Assembly: GCA_035513275.1 (NCBI GenBank)
Contig: DATKCJ010000363.1
Span: forward strand, 1 to 10,316
Reading direction: 5' to 3'
Length of the DNA: 10,316 nucleotides
From: DATKCJ01 sp035513275
Lineage (GTDB): Bacteria > Verrucomicrobiota > Verrucomicrobiia > Opitutales > Opitutaceae
Under the pieces are notes generated by a model that worked only from the letters and a program-made list of their open reading frames with translations, searched no databases and was not told the origin of the DNA. Within the stretch, counting starts at the first letter, position 1. Each line of letters starts with the position of its first letter. Of this stretch, positions 1-4,880 are shown one piece after another. The translations under genes were made by a program, and so were the position numbers.

Positions 1-69
1 CCCCACCAGGAATCGAACCTGGATTAATGGTTTAGGAAACCACTGTTCTATCCGTTGAACTATGGGGAC
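1..69 (-). tRNA. tRNA-Arg (anticodon CCU), 3' end cut by window edge
   Basis: Read on the minus strand, the sequence folds as a cloverleaf. The acceptor 5' strand is GTCCCCA (63-69), the D-stem is GTTC/GAAC, and the anticodon stem is GTGGT/ACCAT. The seven-base loop TTCCTAA places CCT at positions 34-36. The variable loop has 4 nt, and the T-stem CCAGG/CCTGG carries the loop TTCGATT. Anticodon CCU decodes the arginine codon AGG. Only five of the seven 3' acceptor bases (TGGGG) are inside the window; the last two, the discriminator and any CCA lie beyond base 1. Confidence 0.95.
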
Positions 70-81
70 GGAGCCAGCCCG

Positions 82-111
82 GAATTAGCCACGCGTGAGC
101 GGACGGTTCAA
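82..111 (-). promoter_or_regulatory. possible weak promoter for the tRNA gene
   Basis: Upstream of the tRNA on the minus strand, TTGAAC (106-111) and TAATTC (82-87) are separated by 18 bp. The second box lies 12 bp before the mature 5' end. The -35-like box matches the sigma70 consensus at four of six bases; the -10-like box is poor. The call rests on position as much as on sequence. Confidence 0.25.
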
Positions 112-193
112 GCCCCGACTCGTTCCGCCCTCCGGAACGCACCGCGCGTTCACGAAGTCCCAGGACCGTGAACCGACGATGCAACTTTGAAAC

Positions 194-482
194 CGCTAAT
201 CTGCGCTCATCTCCGCTAATCCGGGAAGGCACACCACTCGTTCGCGCGTCGCCGATCAGGCGAGGCCTGGGGCTGCTCGCAGGCCTCTTCAATTCGAAGT
301 CATTAGCGAAGATCAGCGGTTCAAAGCTTTGTGTCTCTGTGTCTCGGTGGTGCCTCTGTAGAATCCTCCGGACCGACTGGCCTCGCCTTCGTTCCCTTCG
401 TTTCCTTCTGTGAGATCCTGTTGAAATGCCAAGGTCGATCCTCGGGACTCTCTGCTGCCTCTGCGTGCTCCTGTGAAATCCG
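194..482. repeat. cluster of low-complexity phrase-like intergenic repeats
   Basis: This gene-free stretch holds several different repetitive phrases. Positions 194-223 are three imperfect copies of a 10-mer: CGCTAATCTG, CGCTCATCTC, CGCTAATCCG. Positions 324-361 are built on GTGTCTCTGTGTCTC followed by GGTGGTGCCTCTGT. Positions 386-413 are built on TTCGTTCCCTTCGTTTCC. Positions 451-482 resemble the second phrase again (CCTCTGCGTGCTCCTGTGA). Read on the minus strand, the 324-361 block gives the peptide RGTTETQRHK, which from memory turns up in spurious ORFs of repeat-rich environmental genomes. I see no credible gene here. Confidence 0.6.
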
Positions 483-503
483 ATTGCAGTCGTCGATTGC
501 ATC

Positions 504-534
504 GAAACAAAACGCCCGCCGGGGCCGGCGGGCG
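504..534 (-). terminator. intrinsic terminator of the azurin-like gene
   Basis: A perfect 10-bp inverted repeat, CGCCCGCCGG (513-522) and CCGGCGGGCG (525-534), is followed in the minus direction by TTTTGTTTCG. It begins 30 bp beyond the stop codon of the minus-strand azurin-like gene. The GC-rich stem plus T-rich tract is the classic Rho-independent form. In practice the central bases would open to give about a 9-bp stem with a four-base loop. Confidence 0.85.
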
Positions 535-563
535 TCTGTGAGTGTGAGGCGGGTCGCCGCGGG

Positions 564-1085
564 TTACTTCACGATCAGCTTGCCGCGCATGGTGGCGAAG
601 TGGCCGGGGAAGGTGCAGATGTAGGGATACTCGCCGGGTTCGGTGGGCGCTTTGAAATCGATCGTTTCCGACTCGCCGGGGCCGAGGATCTTCTTCGAGT
701 GTGCGAGCACGTTCGACATGTCCTTGGGAAGGTAGGTCGGCGCGGCCATCGAGGCTGCGATACCAATGGCGTTGAGTTGGGCGTCGGCCATCGGCTGGAG
801 GAGGATGAAGTTGTGCGCCATTGTCTGCTTGGGCATCCGGCCGATGTTCTTCAGCTCGACGCGCAACGACTCGCCCGGCGTGGCCTCAATGGTTGTGATG
901 TTGAACTTCATCAGGTCGTCGCCCGTGAGGCGGATGACTTTCACGCCCTCAGGATCGGCCGGTGCGGCCGGTGGAGCGGCCGCAGGCTCGGTCGCCGTGG
1001 GGGCGGACTTGGTTTCGCTACCGCCGCAGCCGGCAAGCACGAGGAGCGAGGCGAGAAAGGCCGAGGAAAGGAGTGTTTTCATCAT
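564..1085 (-). CDS. azurin-type blue-copper lipoprotein
   Basis: The product is a predicted 173-aa cupredoxin that would carry single electrons through a type 1 copper site at the cell envelope. The N-terminus has a lipoprotein signal peptide, MMKTLLSSAF, with a lipobox ending LVLAGC (Cys20). An Ala/Pro-rich linker of about 25 residues follows. The copper ligands match azurin: His91 in TMAHNF, then Cys157, His162 and Met166 in CTFPGHFATM. The ligand spacings (66, 5 and 4 residues) equal those of Pseudomonas azurin (46, 112, 117, 121). The stretch VLAHSKKILGPGESETIDF also aligns with azurin. Azurin Gly45 is Ala here, Trp48 is Phe, and the N-terminal disulfide cysteines are missing. The start at 1085 was chosen because it opens the signal peptide; an in-frame upstream ATG at 1172 would add 29 non-signal-like residues. 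The adjacent second Met (1082) is an equal candidate. The physiological partner is unknown. Confidence 0.92.
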   Translation of the reverse strand: MMKTLLSSAFLASLLVLAGCGGSETKSAPTATEPAAAPPAAPADPEGVKVIRLTGDDLMKFNITTIEATPGESLRVELKNIGRMPKQTMAHNFILLQPMADAQLNAIGIAASMAAPTYLPKDMSNVLAHSKKILGPGESETIDFKAPTEPGEYPYICTFPGHFATMRGKLIVK

Positions 1086-1196
1086 CCGGGGAAAGGTGCC
1101 CCGCCTGTGCGCGACTGCAAGCGGGAACCCCACGTCGCCGGCGCGCCCCGTCGCCGCGTTTGCAATGCGCACGCGGCGCGGTCACATTCCGTGCCA

Positions 1197-1604
1197 ATGG
1201 ACAACGGCGAAGCGCCGCACGATTCGACCCGGCTCGACAAGTGGCTGTGGTGCGCGCGCGTCTACAAGACACGCCAGCAGGCGACCGACGCGTGCCGCGC
1301 AGGCAAGGTCGCGATCGGCGATCAGATCGTGCGGCCCGCGCGCGCGGTGCGACCCGGCGATGTGATCGAAATCAATCTCGGCGGATGGACGCGCACGCTG
1401 CGCGTGATCGCTGAGCTCGATCATCGCGTGAAGGCGTCGGCGCTCACGGCGTTCGTCGCGGACATCACGCCGCCCGATCAGCTCGCGCTCGCGCGCGAGC
1501 GCCGCGTGCAGAATCTCCTCGCACGGCCGGCGGGCAGCGGCCGGCCGACGAAGAGCGATCGCCGCGCGTGGAATCGAGCATTCCACGGCAAGGGGTTTGA
1601 GTGA
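1197..1604 (+). CDS. hslR: S4-domain RNA-binding protein, HslR/Hsp15-like
   Basis: This 135-aa protein has an S4 RNA-binding fold near its N-terminus: RLDKWLWCARVYKTR (residues ~12-26), then GKVAIGDQIVRPARAVRPGD. These closely resemble E. coli Hsp15 (RLDKWLWAARFYKTR). The C-terminal basic tail RPTKSDRRAWNRAFHG also aligns with the Hsp15 end RPDKKERR..RFKHG. Hsp15 binds free 50S subunits carrying nascent peptidyl-tRNA and helps recycle them after heat shock; the same role is inferred here. Length matches the family (~133 aa). The ATG at 1197 precedes the first conserved block by about ten residues; the longer in-frame reading upstream is antisense to the copper-protein gene and was rejected. 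It is divergent from that gene with a 111-bp gap. No Shine-Dalgarno sequence is visible. Confidence 0.9.
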   Translation: MDNGEAPHDSTRLDKWLWCARVYKTRQQATDACRAGKVAIGDQIVRPARAVRPGDVIEINLGGWTRTLRVIAELDHRVKASALTAFVADITPPDQLALARERRVQNLLARPAGSGRPTKSDRRAWNRAFHGKGFE

Positions 1605-1620
1605 GGGGCGGAGTGATTTT

Positions 1621-1770
1621 GTAGGAGCCCGCTTGCGGGCGATTCAGTCCCGCCGCCTCCCTCTTTCGCTCTTTGAGCTACGGAGGGCGCGGCACGGGGC
1701 GGGCTACACGAACCACAAACAATCGCCCGCAAGCCCCTCGACAGGCTCGGGACAGGCGGGCTCCTGCTAC
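1621..1770. repeat. REP-like inverted-repeat element, copy 1 (right arm interrupted)
   Basis: The left arm (1621-1644) starts GTAGGAGCCCGC and itself contains the mini-palindrome GCCCGC-TT-GCGGGC. The right arm begins AATCGCCCGCAAGC (1721-1734) and resumes as GGGCTCCTGCTAC (1758-1770). Between these two halves sit 23 extra bases. The left arm is identical over 24 bases to the left arm of the element at 10067. The middle (1645-1720) contains CTACGGAGGGCGCGG-type sequence and no gene. The layout resembles bacterial REP/BIME elements; no RAYT transposase is in the window. Confidence 0.8.
1735..1757. repeat. 23-bp insertion inside the REP-like right arm
   Basis: Relative to the intact copy at 10159-10182, the bases from 1735 to 1757 are additional. 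They include CCTCGACAGGCTCGGG. From memory this resembles another short dispersed repeat (CCTTCGACAGGCTCAGG-like) of several GC-rich bacteria. It is a small imperfect palindrome (CCCTCGA ... TCGGG). The exact edges can slide by a base or two. Confidence 0.6.
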
Positions 1771-1849
1771 ATTCGGAACGGCGCGTCTTCGCTGCAACTT
1801 TCGGGCGCGGCCGCGGGTTCTGTCCGTGGCTCAGCACGCTCCGACCCCT

Positions 1850-4453
1850 ATGAACACACTCCTCCAAGACCTGAAGTTCTCGCTCCGCCTCCTCACCAAG
1901 ACCCCCGGGTTCACCATCGCCGCCGTCCTCGTGCTGGCCCTGGGCATCGGCGTGAACACCGCGATCTTCAGCATGGTCCACGAACTCGTTTACAGCCCGC
2001 GGCCGTGGCCTGCGGAGAAGGAGGTCGTGCAACTCTACACGCAGGACGAGATCACCCCTAAGAAATTCCGGATGTTTTCCTACCCGGCCTACAAGGAGAT
2101 CCAGGAGGGTAACACCTCGTTCACCGACATCATGGCGCACAACCTCATGATGGTCGGAGTAGGCGAGGGCGAGAACGCCCGGCGCACGTTCGGCGCGACC
2201 GTGAGCGCGAACTATTTCTCCACGCTGCAAGTCCCGCTCCTTCGCGGCCGCGGATTCCTCGCCGAAGAGGAGAGGCCCGGCGCCGCTGTGCCGGTGGTGG
2301 TCGCGAGCTACAATTATTGGAAGCGCGTCGGCCTGCCGGCCGACTTCGTGGGCAGCACGGTGCGCATCAACGAGCGGCCCTTCACCGTCGTCGGCATCAC
2401 GCCCGAGGGCTTCAGCGGCACGATGATGCTCTTCGGGCCCGAGCTGTATTTCCCGCTCGGATGCTTCGACATTCTCAACAACGACTTCGGCGCCGAGGGC
2501 CGGCGGACGCTCGATCGCTCCGACGCTTACAACCTTTTCCTCGTCGGCCGGCTCAAGCCCGGCGTGGCAATGGCTGACGCCGAGCCCGGCCTCAAGGCCC
2601 TCGCGGTGCAACTTCGCGATCGCTACCCCGAGGAGATGAAGGAGAAGACCTTCACCTTGCGCGCGCTCCCGCGCCTGAGCACGAGCAACGCGCCGGCCGA
2701 GGAGAAAACTCTCTCGATGCTCGGCGTCACGCTGATCAGCATGGCCGCGATCGTGCTTCTCATCGCGAGCCTGAACCTCGCGAACATGCTCCTCGCCCGC
2801 GGCACCGCGCGTCGCAAGGAGTTCGCCATCCGCCTCGCGCTCGGCGGTGGACGCGGCCGCATCGTGCGCCAGTTGCTCACCGAGGGATTCGTGCTCGCGC
2901 TCGCGGGCGGCGCAGCGGGCTTCGTCCTCGGCACTTGGTCGACGGGCATCCTGATGAAGGGCGTCGGCGCGATGGCGCCGGTGTCGCTCTTCTTCAAGGG
3001 TGCGGGCAACCCGGCGCTGTTCGGCGCCACGTTTGGATTCTGCGCGCTCGCCACCGTGCTCTTCGCACTCGGGCCGGCGCTGAAACTCTCGCGTGGCGAT
3101 GTGCTCACCGATCTCAAGGACAACGCAGGCGAGGATACGACCCGCCGCCGGCGCCGCTGGCTGCCGCGCAATCCGCTCGTCGTCGCCCAACTCGCGCTCT
3201 CGCTCGGCCTGCTCACGGCCGCAGGTCTCTTCATTCGCGGAGCGCTCGCCGCCGGAGGCGTCGAGACGGGATTCCACGCGGAGGGCACGCTCCTCGTCGA
3301 GACCGACGCCACGCTCGGCGGCTACGACGAAGCCCGTGCGACCCGCGCCTACGCTTCCGCCGCGGAGCGGATCGCAGCGATCCCCGGCGTGCAGTCCGCG
3401 AGCATCTCTTCAGTCGTGCCCTTCGGTATGGTCAGCATTGACCGCGCAGTGCTGCGCGCCGGGCTCAATCCCGCGAAGGACTCGAAGCCCGCGACTCCCG
3501 GCGAGGGCCTCGCGTTCAACGCACGCTGGAGCAGCGTCGGCGCCGACTATTTTTCCACGATGGGTCTGCCGATCCTGCGCGGCCGCGCGTTCAATTCTGC
3601 GGAGACCGAGACGCCCGGCGCACCCGCCGTGGCGATCATCGACGAGGCGCTCGCCCGCAAACTCTGGCCCGAAGGCGACGCGCTGGGTCAGCACATCCAG
3701 TTCGCCGAGCGCGATGCTCCCAAGGCGGAAGGCGGCGGCAACACGGGCAGGGTTGGCTCGAGCGAGAGCATCGCTGCGACCGCGAGCGACCCGAAGTCCA
3801 TCGAGATCGTCGGCATAGTGCCAAACACGCGTTGGGAGCTCTTCGCCGAGATCGATGGCGGCACGATCTTCGTGCCCTACGCGCAGGGCTTTCAATCGAA
3901 CGTGTTTTTCCACGTCCGCACTGCAAACAGCGCGATCGGCGCCGAGGCGGCGATGCTCGATGCGATCCGGCGCGAGCTGCGCACGGTCGCGCCGGGCGTG
4001 CCTGTGCTCACAACGACGACTTTCGGCGAGCATCTCGACGGCAGCTTCCAGATCTGGATCGTGCGCGTCGGTGCCGCGATGTTCTCGGTCTTCGGCGTCC
4101 TCGCGCTCATGCTCGCCGCGGTGGGACTCTACGGCGTGAAAGCCTACTCGGTCGCGCGCCGCACGCGTGAGATCGGCATTCGCATGGCGATCGGCGCAGC
4201 GCCCGGCGCGGTTCAGTCGATGATCCTGCGCGAAGGCGCGGCGATGATCGCCGTCGGAGTCGCGCTCGGCATGCTCATTGGCCTCGGTCTCGGGCAGGCG
4301 CTCGCAGGAATGCTCTACAAAGTCAGTCCGTTCGACCCCGTGGCGTTCGTCGGCGCGCCGATCGTGCTCGCGGCCGTGGCTGTGTTCGCGTGCTACCTGC
4401 CCGCGCGCCGCGCGACACGCGTCAATCCGCTTACGGCGCTGCGCGCCGAGTGA
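1850..4453 (+). CDS. ADOP-type FtsX/MacB-like permease 1 (orphan ABC transporter permease)
   Basis: An 867-aa membrane protein. The N-terminus (LKFSLRLLTKTPGFTIAAV..LALGIGVNTAIF) is the hallmark of acidobacterial duplicated orphan permeases. Order of domains: first membrane segment (~21-43), extracytoplasmic MacB-like core (~45-280), FtsX unit (~290-413, with NLANMLLARGTARRKEFAIR), a second membrane segment (~441-463), second core (~465-735), and second FtsX unit (~738-860, with GLYGVKAYSVARRTREIGIR) ending PARRATRVNPLTALRAE. Each half is thus a MacB-permease equivalent. ADOPs usually lack a neighbouring ATPase, and none is present here. Transport of lipids or peptides, or a mechanotransmission role, is only inferred from MacB/LolC relatives. 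The second core has a low-complexity insert (~620-649). The ATG at 1850 was chosen because it opens the conserved head; the frame stays open upstream through repeat DNA. No Shine-Dalgarno is seen. The stop codon lies within a GTGAAA repeat. Confidence 0.92.
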   Translation: MNTLLQDLKFSLRLLTKTPGFTIAAVLVLALGIGVNTAIFSMVHELVYSPRPWPAEKEVVQLYTQDEITPKKFRMFSYPAYKEIQEGNTSFTDIMAHNLMMVGVGEGENARRTFGATVSANYFSTLQVPLLRGRGFLAEEERPGAAVPVVVASYNYWKRVGLPADFVGSTVRINERPFTVVGITPEGFSGTMMLFGPELYFPLGCFDILNNDFGAEGRRTLDRSDAYNLFLVGRLKPGVAMADAEPGLKALAVQLRDRYPEEMKEKTFTLRALPRLSTSNAPAEEKTLSMLGVTLISMAAIVLLIASLNLANMLLARGTARRKEFAIRLALGGGRGRIVRQLLTEGFVLALAGGAAGFVLGTWSTGILMKGVGAMAPVSLFFKGAGNPALFGATFGFCALATVLFALGPALKLSRGDVLTDLKDNAGEDTTRRRRRWLPRNPLVVAQLALSLGLLTAAGLFIRGALAAGGVETGFHAEGTLLVETDATLGGYDEARATRAYASAAERIAAIPGVQSASISSVVPFGMVSIDRAVLRAGLNPAKDSKPATPGEGLAFNARWSSVGADYFSTMGLPILRGRAFNSAETETPGAPAVAIIDEALARKLWPEGDALGQHIQFAERDAPKAEGGGNTGRVGSSESIAATASDPKSIEIVGIVPNTRWELFAEIDGGTIFVPYAQGFQSNVFFHVRTANSAIGAEAAMLDAIRRELRTVAPGVPVLTTTTFGEHLDGSFQIWIVRVGAAMFSVFGVLALMLAAVGLYGVKAYSVARRTREIGIRMAIGAAPGAVQSMILREGAAMIAVGVALGMLIGLGLGQALAGMLYKVSPFDPVAFVGAPIVLAAVAVFACYLPARRATRVNPLTALRAE

Positions 4454-4476
4454 AAGTGAAAGTGAGAGTGAGAGTG
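4450..4476. repeat. GTGAAA/GTGAGA hexanucleotide array overlapping the permease 1 stop codon
   Basis: Four 6-bp units (GTGAAA, GTGAAA, GTGAGA, GTGAGA) plus GTG start one base before the TGA stop. The array is the left partner of an inverted copy at 4841-4867; 25 of 27 positions match when one is reverse-complemented. Confidence 0.85.
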
Positions 4477-4487
4477 GAGGAAAGGGC

Positions 4488-4517
4488 AAATGACCACTGA
4501 CCAAATGACCACTGACC
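4488..4517. repeat. perfect tandem duplication of a 15-mer
   Basis: AAATGACCACTGACC occurs twice, head to tail, at 4488-4502 and 4503-4517. It is followed by GGGACCA-rich sequence (4521-4560: GGACGACGGGACCAAGAGAC, then AAGGGACCAAAAGAC). This looks like non-coding low-complexity DNA. Confidence 0.85.
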
Positions 4518-4668
4518 ACAGGACGACGGGACCAAGAGACGAAAAACCCAAGGGACCAAAAGACTATCTCGTATCCATGCAGTCGAAAGTAGCTGCCGAC
4601 GTAAGGAGCCAGAGCGAGCGGTGAACGCCAAAATCCTGCCTCGTTACCTCCCAAGAAACATCTCCGGT

Positions 4669-4740
4669 TGTAGCCCGCCGCGTGAGCGGCGGGATCCGGA
4701 TCCCTGCGCTTACGCGCAGGGCCACGACGGAGGTTCTACC
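4669..4740. repeat. REP-like double hairpin, type B, copy 1
   Basis: The element begins TGTAGCCCGC and ends GGAGGTTCTACC. It holds two perfect hairpins: CCCGCCGC-GTGA-GCGGCGGG (4674-4693) and CCCTGCGC-TTAC-GCGCAGGG (4702-4721). A related element with the same borders lies at 7337-7411. A further inverted pair, TAGCTGCCGA (4590-4599) and TCGGCAGCTA (4775-4784), brackets it. No gene is visible in the rest of the 4454-4880 spacer. Confidence 0.75.
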
Positions 4741-4840
4741 GGCTCCAACCGCGCCGCAGCCGCGGTTCCTCCGCTCGGCAGCTAAAGTTTTTCGTAACCA
4801 CGCACCCGATCCGCGGTTTTCACGAATACCGCGTCTCCGT

Positions 4841-4867
4841 CACTTTCACTCTCACTCTCACTTTCAC
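4841..4867. repeat. inverted CACTTT/CACTCT array just before the permease 2 start
   Basis: This is the reverse complement (25 of 27 positions) of the array at 4450-4476. It ends 13 bp before the ATG of the second permease. The remaining gap is a pyrimidine tract (CTTCCCTCCCACC), so no Shine-Dalgarno sequence exists there. Confidence 0.85.
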
Positions 4868-4880
4868 CTTCCCTCCCACC

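Noticed and set aside
1..69. tRNA-Arg as a phage or island attachment site
   Set aside because: No integrase, no direct repeat of the tRNA 3' end and no island-like gene set next to it; the 3' end is outside the window.
262..287. Inverted repeat GAGGCCT / AGGCCTC as a terminator
   Set aside because: The stem is only 7 bp with a 12-nt loop and no T-tract follows, so chance is likely in GC-rich DNA.
1086..1172. Longer start for the azurin-like protein at 1172
   Set aside because: It would bury the lipoprotein signal peptide behind 29 residues, preventing a normal export signal.
600..1196. Upstream extension of the S4-protein frame to position 600
   Set aside because: The extra 199 residues are antisense to the copper-protein gene. 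Homology to Hsp15 begins only after the ATG at 1197.
1673..1849. 59-residue N-terminal extension of permease 1
   Set aside because: The extension is translated repeat DNA (part of the REP-like element). ADOP proteins begin with the DLKFSLR-type head, which starts just after 1850.
1478..3277. 599-aa open frame on the minus strand
   Set aside because: It lies antisense to permease 1 and the S4 gene. It has a Glu/Arg/Ala/His-rich composition typical of the shadow frame of GC-rich genes and no recognisable domain.
4450..4867. CRISPR-like array or insertion sequence between the permeases
   Set aside because: Repeats are short, unequal and without regular spacers, and no transposase or cas gene is present.
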